Shown: positions 16,406 through 25,189, counted from the first letter of the stretch. The stretch is 31,861 nucleotides of DNA from JANOMH01 sp031422295 (GCA_031422295.1 JANOQM010000032.1:1-31861); one strand, 5' to 3'. Numbers and translations are program-made. The notes: generated from the sequence alone by a model not told the origin.

Positions 16406-17662
16406 ATGACGGATATTGCTGCAATGATGGCCGATATTGGCAAACGCGCCCGTATGGCCGCACGGGAATTGGCCGTGGCCAGTTCCGAACGCAAATACGC
16501 AGCCCTGATCAGTGCCGCCGAGGCAGTCTGGACCCGGCGCAATGCGATCATCATGGCCAATTGCGAAGACCTTGTTTATGCTGAGGAAAAAGGCCTGACC
16601 CCTGCAATGATCGACCGGTTGACGCTGGATGAGCGGCGCATTCAGGGGATTGTTGATGGGCTGCGGTCGGTGGCCGCGCAAAAAGATCCGGTCGGGCAAG
16701 TGATAGCCGAATGGGACCGGCCCAATGGCCTGAATATCCGCCGCGTGCGCACGCCGCTGGGTGTGGTCGGCGTGATCTATGAAAGCCGCCCGAACGTGAC
16801 GGCTGATGCCGGTGCGCTGTGCCTGCAGTCGGGCAATGCGGTGATTTTACGCGGCGGGTCGGAAAGTTTTCAGTCCTCGGCGGCTTTGCATGCCTGCCTT
16901 GTGACCGGGTTACAACAGGCGGGGCTGCCTGCCGATGCAATTCAACTGGTGCCGACGCGGGACCGGGCTGCTGTGAGCGAAATGCTGACGATGACCGCGT
17001 ATATCGACGTCATCGTGCCGCGCGGTGGCAAGGGGCTGGTGGGATTGGTGCAACGCGAGGCGCGGGTGCCGGTTTTTGCGCATCTGGAAGGGATTTGCCA
17101 CGTCTATGCCGACCGCGATGCCGACCTTGAAAAGGCCCGCCGCGTGGTGGTGAATGCCAAGACCCGGCGCACCGGGGTCTGTGGATCGGCCGAATGCCTG
17201 CTGATCGACTGGCAGTTTTACACCCGGCATGGTGCTGTTTTGATTGAGGATTTGATCAAAGCCGGGGTCGAAGTGCGCACCATCGGCGAGCTGTTGAAAA
17301 TCCCCGGCACGGTGCAGGCCGCCCCCGATGATTTCGGCCGTGAGTTTCTGGACATGATCATTGCCGCCAAACTGGTCGATGGCGTGGACGAGGCGATTGC
17401 CCATATCCAGCGCTATGGATCAAACCATACCGAGGCGATCCTGACCGAAAACGATGCAACTGCAGAGCAGTTTTTCAGCCGCCTTGATAGCGCAATACTG
17501 ATGCGCAATGCATCGACCCAATTTGCCGATGGTGGTGAATTTGGCATGGGGGCCGAGATTGGCATTGCCACCGGCAAGATGCATGCGCGCGGTCCGGTGG
17601 GGGCGGAACAGCTGACCAGTTTCAAATATCTGGTGGTTGGGAACGGCACGATCCGCGCCTGA
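16406..17662 (+). CDS. proA: Gamma-glutamyl phosphate reductase
   Basis: The product has 418 residues. It has the aldehyde-dehydrogenase-type fold of ProA: PLGVVGVIYESRPNVTADAG, GNAVILRGGSES, the catalytic cysteine in KTRRTGVCGSAECLL and the C-terminal EFGMGAEIGIATGKMHARGP. It reduces gamma-glutamyl phosphate to glutamate semialdehyde with NADPH and probably works with ProB as a complex. Start ATG directly abuts the proB stop. Confidence 0.98.
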   Translation: MTDIAAMMADIGKRARMAARELAVASSERKYAALISAAEAVWTRRNAIIMANCEDLVYAEEKGLTPAMIDRLTLDERRIQGIVDGLRSVAAQKDPVGQVIAEWDRPNGLNIRRVRTPLGVVGVIYESRPNVTADAGALCLQSGNAVILRGGSESFQSSAALHACLVTGLQQAGLPADAIQLVPTRDRAAVSEMLTMTAYIDVIVPRGGKGLVGLVQREARVPVFAHLEGICHVYADRDADLEKARRVVVNAKTRRTGVCGSAECLLIDWQFYTRHGAVLIEDLIKAGVEVRTIGELLKIPGTVQAAPDDFGREFLDMIIAAKLVDGVDEAIAHIQRYGSNHTEAILTENDATAEQFFSRLDSAILMRNASTQFADGGEFGMGAEIGIATGKMHARGPVGAEQLTSFKYLVVGNGTIRA

Positions 17663-17689
17663 ATTCACGGCTTTTTCACCTCGATCTCA

Positions 17690-17707
17690 CACCGGATTTT
17701 ACCGGTG
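17690..17707 (+). terminator. Weak hairpin after proA
   Basis: CACCGG and CCGGTG pair around the loop ATTTTA, 27 bp after the proA stop. There is no T-run, so termination is uncertain. Confidence 0.35.
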
Positions 17708-17800
17708 CGCGATACTGTCTGATTGACCGGTTTTGGGTGTTTACATCCGGGTCGGTCGGCCATACCGCTTGGCTACACATTGATGTGAGCGCGTATTTTT

Positions 17801-18457
17801 ATGTCATATTCAGCGGGGTCCAAGCGGACCCGCCTATCCGAAATTATTCCTCGGGCCATGCGCTTTCGCCTTAAAGGGCCGGGAGGGCTGTATAATATCG
17901 GCAATGTCCTTGGGCTTGGCGCGGGTCTTGGCCTGCAGATTGCGGCTGGAGCGGGCCAATCCGACACGTCGGCCTTGATCACATTCTTTGCCGGTAGTCG
18001 CAGTGCAGTGGCCCTGACCACGGCCAATTTAGTTTTTTTATGGAGCGGTGAGATTTATTTCCGAGCTTGGGCGCAGGGCGCGCCACCCAATCCAGCGCTG
18101 AACCGCAGTGGCGATATCCTGTCAGGATATGGCGCCCTGATCCTGGGACTGGGATTATTCCTGACCGGTCAACATATGCTGGCGCTGTTTTCTGGCGCAT
18201 TACACGCCCTCGGCAAGTTTGGCAGTGCCTGGTTGCGACGCCCGGCATTCTGGCCAGAGGCATGGCCCGATTTTTACCGAACGGCAGTGCTGGCCAGCCG
18301 GATACCGGCGATCGGGGTTGCGCTGATTGGCCTTGGCGCATGGCAAACCGCCTCATCTCTGTCGGTTCTTTTGGCATGGTCCGCCTTGTTGGGCAGCTAT
18401 GTTTTATGGGCGTCAGCGGATCTGCTGCTGTTTCGGGCCAGCCCGGCGGCTGATTAG
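17801..18457 (+). CDS. Conserved multi-pass membrane protein
   Basis: The product has 218 residues and no named family recognised. Hydrophobic segments at about 30-50, 60-84, 106-132, 164-184 and 188-211 suggest five membrane spans, starting after a basic N-terminus (MSYSAGSKRTRLSEIIPRAM) that would stay in the cytoplasm. The last four bases overlap the convergent chpT gene. Function unknown. Confidence 0.75.
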   Translation: MSYSAGSKRTRLSEIIPRAMRFRLKGPGGLYNIGNVLGLGAGLGLQIAAGAGQSDTSALITFFAGSRSAVALTTANLVFLWSGEIYFRAWAQGAPPNPALNRSGDILSGYGALILGLGLFLTGQHMLALFSGALHALGKFGSAWLRRPAFWPEAWPDFYRTAVLASRIPAIGVALIGLGAWQTASSLSVLLAWSALLGSYVLWASADLLLFRASPAAD

Positions 18458-19050
18458 AACCGCACCACGATCCGGTCTGTCCCGATCTTGATGGCCAGCG
18501 TCCGCTGCGCATCGGCCAACACATCCGGCAGCAGGGCGAATTGCACCTGCGCCGGGCTGACATTGACCCGCAGGCGGGGGTTCGACAGGCTGTCCCAGAG
18601 GAGTTGTTCAATCCGAAACTGGCTGCTTTCAGCGACCAGTTCCCATCCTGTCTCGACCGTTCGAATGGTGATGTCACCGCCGCGCGGCATGGCGTTTTCA
18701 AAGCATTGCAGCAATAAAAACGCGATCCGCACCTCGCGGCGGGGCTGATCGCCCTCAGCCTGCCAAAAATAGCTCATCCTGCCGCCGCGTGCGGCTGCGG
18801 ACAGGGTTGAGGTAATCTCGGACCGGCTGATCATTTGTTCGGCGGTGGCACCGCCGTAAGCGACGCGGAAAAACTTGATCTTGGCATTCGCGCTTTCGAC
18901 GCTTTCTGCGATCAGGGCCATTTCCGGGCTTTGACCGATGCCGGACATCGCCAGCAATTCGACCCCGTTGCCGATGGCCCCCAAAGGGCTGATAAGATCA
19001 TGGCAAATGCGCGAGCCGACCAATGCGGTGATATCGTCGCGCCGGATCAT
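18454..19050 (-). CDS. chpT: Histidine phosphotransferase ChpT
   Basis: The product has 198 residues. The phospho-acceptor helix is LVGSRICHDLISPLGAIGNG with H17, the ChpT signature. The C-terminal part (about 105-198) is the degenerate histidine-kinase ATPase-like domain typical of ChpT, without the N and G boxes needed to bind ATP. By family knowledge it passes phosphate from CckA to CtrA, the cell-cycle regulator (in Rhodobacterales also motility and gene transfer agent control). The ATG lies only 12 bp from the divergent DUF3553 start, so its promoter must lie inside that gene. Confidence 0.92.
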   Translation of the reverse strand: MIRRDDITALVGSRICHDLISPLGAIGNGVELLAMSGIGQSPEMALIAESVESANAKIKFFRVAYGGATAEQMISRSEITSTLSAAARGGRMSYFWQAEGDQPRREVRIAFLLLQCFENAMPRGGDITIRTVETGWELVAESSQFRIEQLLWDSLSNPRLRVNVSPAQVQFALLPDVLADAQRTLAIKIGTDRIVVRF

Positions 19051-19062
19051 GAGGATACCGAA

Positions 19063-19242
19063 TTGAACGGATTGAATGCTATTCTAGCCCCCGGCATGCT
19101 GGTCCAACATCCGGACCGGCCCGAGTGGGGCATGGGGCAGGTGCAGTCGAATATTGGCGGGCGGATTACGGTGAATTTTCGGGAAGAAGGTAAAGTCGTT
19201 CTGGACGGTGCCCGCGTCACGCTCATCATCATCGCTCCGTAA
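19063..19242 (+). CDS. DUF3553-family small protein
   Basis: The product has 59 residues from TTG 19063, chosen because GAGGA lies seven bases upstream and the family begins just before LAPGMLVQHPDRPEWGMGQV. An open frame back to 18835 is antisense to chpT and is not supported. QSNIGGRITVNFREEGKVV and the C-terminal VTLIII complete a small beta-barrel-like domain. The pattern resembles the UvrD/PcrA C-terminal Tudor-like module that binds RNA polymerase, but the role of the stand-alone form is not established. Confidence 0.8.
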   Translation: MNGLNAILAPGMLVQHPDRPEWGMGQVQSNIGGRITVNFREEGKVVLDGARVTLIIIAP

Positions 19243-19275
19243 CCGCTGTTTTGCAGCAGCTTACGGTAGCAAGCG

Positions 19276-19290
19276 TTAATTTTTAGTCAA
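19276..19290 (+). promoter_or_regulatory. Possible CtrA-like box upstream of olsB
   Basis: TTAA, seven bases, then TCAA: seven of eight positions of the CtrA full site TTAA-N7-TTAA, about 108 bp before the chosen olsB start. A single near-match is weak evidence. Confidence 0.25.
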
Positions 19291-19397
19291 TCGGGGAAAG
19301 GTTCTGGTGCCCCACCTGCCGTTGATCGGCGTTGCCATTGTGGCCTGTCCGCCCTAAACCCGCATCACAACTTGCAAGGGTCAGTGAGGGCCGTCGA

Positions 19398-20165
19398 TTG
19401 ATCCAGAGCCCGCGTTTTGAGGTGCGGCTGGCCCGCGATGACGCCGATCTGTTGGCTGCCCAACGGCTGCGGTATCAGGTGTTTGTGCAGGAACTGGGCG
19501 CGGATGGCCCGTTGGTGGACCATGACCTTGGGCTGGAACGCGATCAGTTTGATGCAAGCTTTGACCATCTGTTGCTGATCGACCCTTTGCGCCCTGATGC
19601 CCAATCCGTGGTTGGTGTTTACCGGCTGCTGCGTGATGACAAAGCCCATGTTTTGGGCCGGTTCTATGCGGAGGATGAATTTGACTTGACCACCCTGCGC
19701 GGGTCGGGCCGCAGGTTGCTGGAACTGGGCAGGTCCTGCCTGCATCCGGCCTATCGTGGCGGGACGGCGATGTATCATATGTGGCAGGGGCTGGCGGGTT
19801 ATGTGGTGTCGCATCAGATCGAGATATTGTTTGGGGTCGCGTCATTTCACGGGCTGGATCTGCAGGCCATGCGGCAACCATTGTCCTATCTGCACGCCCA
19901 TCATCTGGCCCCGCCGGACCTGCGGGTCACAGCGCGCATACCAGTGCCGCTGGACCTGTTGCCTGCCGGTCAGATTGACCGCAGACAGGCGCTGCTGGCC
20001 ACACCTGCCCTGATCAAGGCCTATCTGCGCCTGGGTGGCGTGGTGGGCGAAGGGGTGTTTGTTGACCGGGCATTTAATACCGTCGATGTTTGTCTGGTGA
20101 TGGATACCGCCCGGATGACGGACAAGCAGAAGGCGCTTTATACCCGGCCGGGGCGCGGCGCGTGA
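19398..20165 (+). CDS. olsB: L-ornithine N-alpha-acyltransferase
   Basis: The product has 255 residues from TTG 19398, preceded by GAGGG; the frame is open back to 19332. It is GNAT-like: FEVRLARDDADLLAAQRLRY and VFVQELGADGP near the start, then LELGRSCLHPAYRGGTAMYH and GVASFHGLDLQA. These are conserved in OlsB, which moves a 3-hydroxyacyl group from acyl carrier protein to the alpha-amine of ornithine, giving lyso-ornithine lipid at the inner membrane. The stop overlaps the olsA start (GTGA), so both steps of ornithine-lipid synthesis are coupled. Confidence 0.92.
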   Translation: MIQSPRFEVRLARDDADLLAAQRLRYQVFVQELGADGPLVDHDLGLERDQFDASFDHLLLIDPLRPDAQSVVGVYRLLRDDKAHVLGRFYAEDEFDLTTLRGSGRRLLELGRSCLHPAYRGGTAMYHMWQGLAGYVVSHQIEILFGVASFHGLDLQAMRQPLSYLHAHHLAPPDLRVTARIPVPLDLLPAGQIDRRQALLATPALIKAYLRLGGVVGEGVFVDRAFNTVDVCLVMDTARMTDKQKALYTRPGRGA

Positions 20166-21010
20166 GCCCGACCTGGTATTCCGCCGACCAACCCGCATTG
20201 CCGCCCATCACCTTGATCGGCTGGGGCAGAGTTGGCTGGCGCGCCACGGCACTGCTGGGTTTGATTTTGGCCGGGCTGGCCCTGACGCTGATCCTGCGGG
20301 TTGTTGAAGGACCCCGGTTCGGGCTGCGGCGCCCGCTGACCCCTTGGATCACCCAAGCGGTTTGCAAAGCGGCCTTACGGATTATTGGCATCACCTATGC
20401 AGTGCAGGGTCAGCCATTGGCCGGGCCGGGTGCTGTGGTGTCCAACCATGCCTCGTGGCTGGATATTTTCGCGCTAAATGCCGGGCAGCGGGTTTATTTC
20501 GTGGCCAAATCCGAAGTTGCAGGCTGGCCGGGCATTGGTGCACTGGCCCGGGTCACTGGTGCGGTGTTCATTCAGCGCGACCGCACACAAGCAAAGGCGC
20601 AGATTGCAACGTTTCGGGCCCGGCTGGCCGCTGGTCAGAGGTTACTTTTTTTCCCCGAAGGCACGTCGACTGACGGACTGCGCGTGCTGCCGTTCAAGCC
20701 GACGCTGTTTGCGGCATTTCTGGATACGGGGCTGCGCCCTGATTTGTGTATTCAACCGGTCAGTGTGCGATATTCAGCCCCGTCTGGCGCTGATCCGCGG
20801 TTTTATGGCTGGTGGGGCGATATGGCGTTTGGGCCGCATCTGCTGGCGGTTTTGGCCGCAAGACGGCAGGGCAGGGTGACGGTGGTGTATCATGACGCCC
20901 TGCAGGTATCCGCGTTTTCCGACCGCAAGGCGCTGGCCCAAGCCGCTGAAGTGCTGGTGCGCACCGGCGTGGTTATGCCATCGCGGCCCGCAGCGCCAGC
21001 AGCGCCTTGA
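20162..21010 (+). CDS. olsA: Lyso-ornithine lipid O-acyltransferase (PlsC family)
   Basis: The product has 282 residues from GTG 20162. One membrane segment at about 28-46 (LLGLILAGLALTLILRV) precedes an acyltransferase domain with the HX4D motif NHASWLD (about 97-103) and FFPEGTSTDG (about 164-173). It adds the second fatty acid to lyso-ornithine lipid. The family link to PlsC is certain; the OlsA assignment follows from the four-base overlap with olsB. The 3' end overlaps the convergent thiE-like gene by 38 bp. Confidence 0.9.
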   Translation: MSPTWYSADQPALPPITLIGWGRVGWRATALLGLILAGLALTLILRVVEGPRFGLRRPLTPWITQAVCKAALRIIGITYAVQGQPLAGPGAVVSNHASWLDIFALNAGQRVYFVAKSEVAGWPGIGALARVTGAVFIQRDRTQAKAQIATFRARLAAGQRLLFFPEGTSTDGLRVLPFKPTLFAAFLDTGLRPDLCIQPVSVRYSAPSGADPRFYGWWGDMAFGPHLLAVLAARRQGRVTVVYHDALQVSAFSDRKALAQAAEVLVRTGVVMPSRPAAPAAP

Positions 21011-21590
21011 CCGGATCAGCGCTGCCCCAGATTTCATCACCGATCCCAAAGAAATCCGTATGCGGCGTCAGGGTCCGGATCAGATCGGCGGTCAGCGCCC
21101 CTTCGGCCACGACCGGCACTTCGATCATTTCGGACCACCATTGGAACAGCTCCAGCCCGGCCTGTTCGCCGCTGCCCAAAGGGGTCAGGCCGACCGGCCC
21201 GAAACTGACATAATCCGCCCCAAAATCGCCCGCCGACATGCCGTCATCGCGCGAAATACCGCAACTGGCCCCGATGATTGCATCCGCCCCCAGATCTTTG
21301 CGGATTTTGCGCACCGACCGGGCCCCGTCGGTCAGATGCACCCCGTCCAGCCCCAGCCGTTCGACCAGCAGCATATGGCTATCGATTACAATCGCCACAT
21401 CCCGGGCATGGACCACGTCGCGCAAGGCATCGGCGACACGGGCAATGTGATCCTGATCCCGGCTGGCGAGGCTAAGTCGGACGCAGCCAATGTCGGTGGC
21501 ATCCAGACAGGCGGCAAGCTGGGCCGGGAATAAATCCAGGTCCAGAGCTGGCGGGGTGATCAGATAAAGTTGCGGCAGGTCGTCGGGCAT
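20973..21590 (-). CDS. ThiE-like thiamine phosphate synthase family protein
   Basis: The product has 205 residues from ATG 21590; the frame extends to 21929 through the trmJ region and is not supported there. It has the TIM-barrel order of ThiE: LPQLYLITPP, CVRLSLASRD, DVAIVIDSHMLLVERLGLDG, HLTDG, IIGASCGISRDDGMSAGDFG, DYVSFGP and PVVAEGALT. The substrate-contact residues differ from canonical ThiE: IDSH replaces INDR, and the K/Q-rich first loop is changed. It may be a divergent paralogue. No TPP riboswitch or other thiamine genes are nearby. Confidence 0.75.
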   Translation of the reverse strand: MPDDLPQLYLITPPALDLDLFPAQLAACLDATDIGCVRLSLASRDQDHIARVADALRDVVHARDVAIVIDSHMLLVERLGLDGVHLTDGARSVRKIRKDLGADAIIGASCGISRDDGMSAGDFGADYVSFGPVGLTPLGSGEQAGLELFQWWSEMIEVPVVAEGALTADLIRTLTPHTDFFGIGDEIWGSADPVKALLALRAAMA

Positions 21591-21650
21591 TATTGCGGTC
21601 CATCGGTAAGGCGTTGCCGCCTTGTAGCGGCTTGGCCGCGCCAGCAAAAG

Positions 21651-21705
21651 GGGGGGCGCTGCCCCCGGCCTGTGGGCCTCCCCCGAGGTATTTTCGCAAC
21701 AATGA
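21651..21705. repeat. GC-rich intergenic palindromic element
   Basis: Two adjacent hairpins, GGGGGC-GCT-GCCCCC (21652-21666) and GGCC-TGTG-GGCC (21667-21678), are followed by TCCCCCGAGGTATTTT. This combination resembles a short repeat seen between genes in many Rhodobacteraceae genomes (recollection, not checked). Only one copy is present in the window. It lies between the divergent thiE-like gene and trmJ. Confidence 0.5.
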
Positions 21706-21790
21706 AAACCAAGGGGCTTTGGCTTGCCTTGGCGGGGTTGCCCGCGTATCAGGCGGCCACCCCCGACCCAGGATCGACACAGGACCATTG

Positions 21791-22528
21791 ATGCCCAGCC
21801 CGCAGCCCGCCTTTGTGCTGATCCGCCCGCAGATGGGCGAGAATATTGGGGCCGCCGCGCGGGGCATGTGGAATTTCGGGCTGGACCGGATGCGGATTGT
21901 GGAGCCGCGCGACGGCTGGCCCAATCCAAAGGCGGTTGCCATGGCCAGCGGCGCCGGGCGGCTGCTGGATGATGCGCAGCTTTTTGCGGGCACTGCGGAT
22001 GCGGTGGCCGATTGCACCTTTGTCTATGCCACCACAGCCCGCCCCCGGGGATTGACCAAACCGGTGTTTACCCCCGCCGCCGCCATGGCCGATGCGGCGG
22101 CCCGGATTGCCGCAGGCGGCCGTGTGGCGGTGATGTTTGGCCCCGAACGCGCGGGCATGGAAAACGACGATATTGCCCGCGCGGGCGCGATTATCAATGT
22201 GCCAGTGAACCCGGATTTTGCCTCGCTTAATCTGGCGCAATGTGTGCTGCTGGTCGCCTACGAATGGCGATTGGCCACTGAAACTGTGCAGGAAATACGT
22301 GTTGAAATGGCCGGAACTGACTGGGCCGCAGCGATTGAGCTGGAAAAGCTGGGCGATCATTATGAGGAACGGCTGACCGAGGCCGGGTTGTTTTTCCCCA
22401 CCCACAAGGCCGCCTCAATGCAGATGAACCTGCGCAATTTCTGGTCCCGGATGCCGCTGACCCGTGCTGATGTGCAGATGCTGCATGGCGTCCTGCGGCA
22501 GATGGTCCGCTGGAAGGAGCGGGGTTGA
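21791..22528 (+). CDS. trmJ: tRNA (cytidine/uridine-2'-O-)-methyltransferase TrmJ
   Basis: The product has 245 residues from ATG 21791 (AGGA upstream). It is a SPOUT/TrmH-class enzyme: motif 1 PQMGENIGAAARGMWNFGL, motif 2 VAVMFGPERAGMENDDI and motif 3 INVPVNPDFASLNLAQCVLL, forming the deep trefoil knot that binds SAM. The C-terminal helical extension ending in VQMLHGVLRQMVRW is typical of TrmJ, which methylates the 2'-O of nucleotide 32 in the tRNA anticodon loop. Confidence 0.93.
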   Translation: MPSPQPAFVLIRPQMGENIGAAARGMWNFGLDRMRIVEPRDGWPNPKAVAMASGAGRLLDDAQLFAGTADAVADCTFVYATTARPRGLTKPVFTPAAAMADAAARIAAGGRVAVMFGPERAGMENDDIARAGAIINVPVNPDFASLNLAQCVLLVAYEWRLATETVQEIRVEMAGTDWAAAIELEKLGDHYEERLTEAGLFFPTHKAASMQMNLRNFWSRMPLTRADVQMLHGVLRQMVRWKERG

Positions 22529-22575
22529 GGGTTGTGGCGTCGGGCTTTAGGTAAGGCGCAAAGCTGGAGTGTGAC

Positions 22576-23712
22576 ATGGCCACCAAACCCCGCGCGATTT
22601 TTGCAGACGTAGCGTCGGCTGACAAACCCGCTGTGATGCCCGGCGGGATTGACCGGGGTCGTCCCGATGCCCGCCGCACCATCCGGGTCTGGCTTATGGT
22701 GCTGTTTGCGCTGGTGGTCTTGATGATTGCCGTGGGGGGCATGACCCGGCTGACCGATTCAGGCCTGTCGATTACCGAATGGAAGCCGGTGACCGGCGCT
22801 GTGCCGCCGCTGTCAGAGGCCGACTGGCAGGCCGAATTTGCGCTGTATCAGGCCACACCGCAATATGCGCTGATGAACCGGGGGATGGAACTGGCCGAGT
22901 TCAAGACGATCTATTGGTGGGAATGGGGGCATCGCCAGCTGGGCCGGGTGATGGGCCTGATCTGGGCGGTGGGGTTTTTGTTTTTCTGGACGACCAAACG
23001 AATTCCGGCGGGCTGGACCGGGCGGCTGTTGTTGGTGGGCGCGTTGGGCGGCACGCAGGGCGCTGTGGGCTGGTGGATGGTTTACAGTGGGCTGGGCGAT
23101 GGGATGGTGTCGGTGGCGTCTTATCGCCTTGCCACCCATCTGGGGCTGGCTTTTGCCATTCTGGGGCTGATCGCCTGGTATGTGTTCCGGCTGGAACGCC
23201 GCGAGGCGGATTTGCTGTCGGCCCGGCGCAATGGCGAGCGGCGCTTGGTTGCAGGGGCCACTGGCCTGATGCATCTGGCGTTTTTGCAGATTGTGATCGG
23301 GGCGCTGGTGGCCGGGATTGACGCGGGCCGCGCCTTTCCGACATGGCCGTTGATGGGGGACGGATTTTTTCCGCCCGATTCGTTTACCCGGCTGCCACTG
23401 TGGCGGAATTTCTTTGAGGATGCGGGGCTGGTGCAGTTTATTCACCGCATGACTGGTTATGCGCTGGCGCTGCTGGGGGTCTATGTCTGGGTCCGCGCCA
23501 GTAAATCGCCGCAGATTGCGACAAAGTGGGCGTTTCATGCGATGGCGGGCATGCTGGCGTTGCAGATTGTCATCGGCATTTTCACTGCCCTGTATGCCGC
23601 CCCGCTGCATATCGCTCTTGTACATCAGTTTGGCGCTGTGATCCTGTGGGTCCTGATCCTGCGCGGCAGGTTTCTGGCCCGTTATCCCCTGCCGCAATCT
23701 GTAAGAGGCTGA
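22576..23712 (+). CDS. ctaA: Heme A synthase
   Basis: The product has 378 residues with about eight membrane segments. Heme-ligand histidines occur in WWEWGHRQLGR, SYRLATHLGLAF, QFIHRMTGYALALLG and LVHQFGAVI. VGGMTRLTDSGLSITEWKPV and GALVAGIDAGRAFPTWPLM are COX15/CtaA (type 2) signatures. It oxidises the C8 methyl of heme O to give heme A for aa3-type cytochrome oxidase. GGAG precedes the ATG. The stop and the next gene's ATG are one base apart. Confidence 0.97.
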   Translation: MATKPRAIFADVASADKPAVMPGGIDRGRPDARRTIRVWLMVLFALVVLMIAVGGMTRLTDSGLSITEWKPVTGAVPPLSEADWQAEFALYQATPQYALMNRGMELAEFKTIYWWEWGHRQLGRVMGLIWAVGFLFFWTTKRIPAGWTGRLLLVGALGGTQGAVGWWMVYSGLGDGMVSVASYRLATHLGLAFAILGLIAWYVFRLERREADLLSARRNGERRLVAGATGLMHLAFLQIVIGALVAGIDAGRAFPTWPLMGDGFFPPDSFTRLPLWRNFFEDAGLVQFIHRMTGYALALLGVYVWVRASKSPQIATKWAFHAMAGMLALQIVIGIFTALYAAPLHIALVHQFGAVILWVLILRGRFLARYPLPQSVRG

Positions 23713-23713
23713 T

Positions 23714-25183
23714 ATGACTGCATATACCGATCTGATGGCGTTCCAGCGTGAAACCGAGGCGCTGTCGCAGATTGCAGGTCGTCTGGGCTGGGATCAGGAA
23801 ACCATGATGCCGCGCGGGGCCGCCGATCAGCGCGGCGAGGAGATGGCCGCACTGGAAGGCGTGTTGCATGCCCGTCGCACGGACCCGCGTGTGGGCGACT
23901 GGCTGGCGGGCGCTGTGGCCGACAGTCCGGCGGCGGATGCGCAACTGCGCCATATCCAGCGCCGCTATGACCGGTCGGTCAAAGTGCCCGCCAAGTTGGC
24001 CGCCGAGATTGCCCGGGTGACGTCGGTGGCGCAAGGGATTTGGGCCGAGGCCCGGGCCGCCGATGATTTCAACGGCTTTGTGCCGACATTTCAGCAGGTC
24101 GTGGCGTTGAAGCGCGAAGAGGGCGCGGCCTTGGCCCAAGGCGGGGATATTTATGACGCGATGCTGGCGGACTATGAGCCGGGGGCCACGGCTGCGGAAT
24201 TGTCGGCAATGTTCGGCGCGTTGCGACCCCGGTTGGTGGCGTTAAGGGCGGCGGTGTTGGCGGCGGAACTCGCGCCCGCGTTAACCGGGACATTTGACGA
24301 GGCCGGGCAATTGGCAATCTCGACCAAGCTCGCCTTGGCGTTCGGCTATGACCTGAACAAGGGCCGGATCGACAAGGCCGTGCATCCGTTTTCCAGTGGG
24401 TCGGGCGCAGATGTGCGGATCACGACGCGGACCAATCCGGTGGACCCCTTCAATTGCTTTTATTCGACGATCCACGAGGTCGGGCATGCGACCTATGAAC
24501 AAAATATCGACGCCGCCTATGCGCTGACGCCGTTGGGGCAGGGCGCATCGATGGGCGTGCATGAAAGCCAAAGCCGGATTTACGAAAACCAACTGGGCCG
24601 GAGCCGGGCGTTTACCGGCTGGCTATATGGGCTGATGCGCGACCAGTTCGGCGATTTCGGCATCGCGTCAGAGGATGCGTTTTACAAAGCCGTGAACCGC
24701 GTCTCGAACGGCTATATCCGGACCGAGGCGGACGAAGTGCAGTATAACCTGCATGTGCTGCTGCGCTTTGATCTGGAACAGGCGCTGATGTCCGGCGATC
24801 TGGCGGTGGCCGATCTGGAGGGGGCGTGGAATGACCGGTTCCTTGCCGATTTCGGTTTTGCCGTGGATAAAGTATCGAACGGCTGTTTGCAGGATGTGCA
24901 TTGGCCGGTCGGGCTGTTTGGCTATTTCCCGACCTATAGTTTGGGCAATGTCTATGCGGGCTGTCTGCATCAGGCGTTGCGTCAGGCGGTTCCCGATCTG
25001 GATGCGGATCTGGCGCAGGGGCAGATGGGCCGGGCAACCGGATGGTTGCGCGACAACCTGCAACAATTCGGCGGGCTGTATGAACCAGGCGCAGTGATTG
25101 AAAAGGCGGCCGGATTTGTGCCCAGTGAAAAGCCGTTGCTGGAGTATCTGGAAGCGAAGTTTAGTGGGTTGTATGGGATTTAG
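23714..25183 (+). CDS. Carboxypeptidase M32 (Taq family)
   Basis: The product has 489 residues, the usual length. The zinc site HEVGH is at 254-258 in FYSTIHEVGHATYEQN. Other M32 blocks are present: HPFSSGSGADVRITTR, GVHESQSRIYENQLGRS and the IRTEADEVQYNLHVLLRF helix. It removes C-terminal residues from peptides, usually not next to proline. The abutting position after ctaA suggests cotranscription; no functional link is known. Confidence 0.96.
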   Translation: MTAYTDLMAFQRETEALSQIAGRLGWDQETMMPRGAADQRGEEMAALEGVLHARRTDPRVGDWLAGAVADSPAADAQLRHIQRRYDRSVKVPAKLAAEIARVTSVAQGIWAEARAADDFNGFVPTFQQVVALKREEGAALAQGGDIYDAMLADYEPGATAAELSAMFGALRPRLVALRAAVLAAELAPALTGTFDEAGQLAISTKLALAFGYDLNKGRIDKAVHPFSSGSGADVRITTRTNPVDPFNCFYSTIHEVGHATYEQNIDAAYALTPLGQGASMGVHESQSRIYENQLGRSRAFTGWLYGLMRDQFGDFGIASEDAFYKAVNRVSNGYIRTEADEVQYNLHVLLRFDLEQALMSGDLAVADLEGAWNDRFLADFGFAVDKVSNGCLQDVHWPVGLFGYFPTYSLGNVYAGCLHQALRQAVPDLDADLAQGQMGRATGWLRDNLQQFGGLYEPGAVIEKAAGFVPSEKPLLEYLEAKFSGLYGI

Positions 25184-25189
25184 GGCAAT

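Noticed and set aside
18835..19062. Long upstream extension of the DUF3553 frame
   Set aside because: It is antisense to the conserved ChpT N-terminus including H17; the TTG at 19063 has a good ribosome site and fits the family length.
21591..21650. TPP riboswitch upstream of the ThiE-like gene
   Set aside because: The CUGAGA and related conserved loop sequences are absent.
21591..21929. N-terminal extension of the ThiE-like frame
   Set aside because: It crosses the palindromic repeat and the trmJ start; the family begins at ATG 21590.
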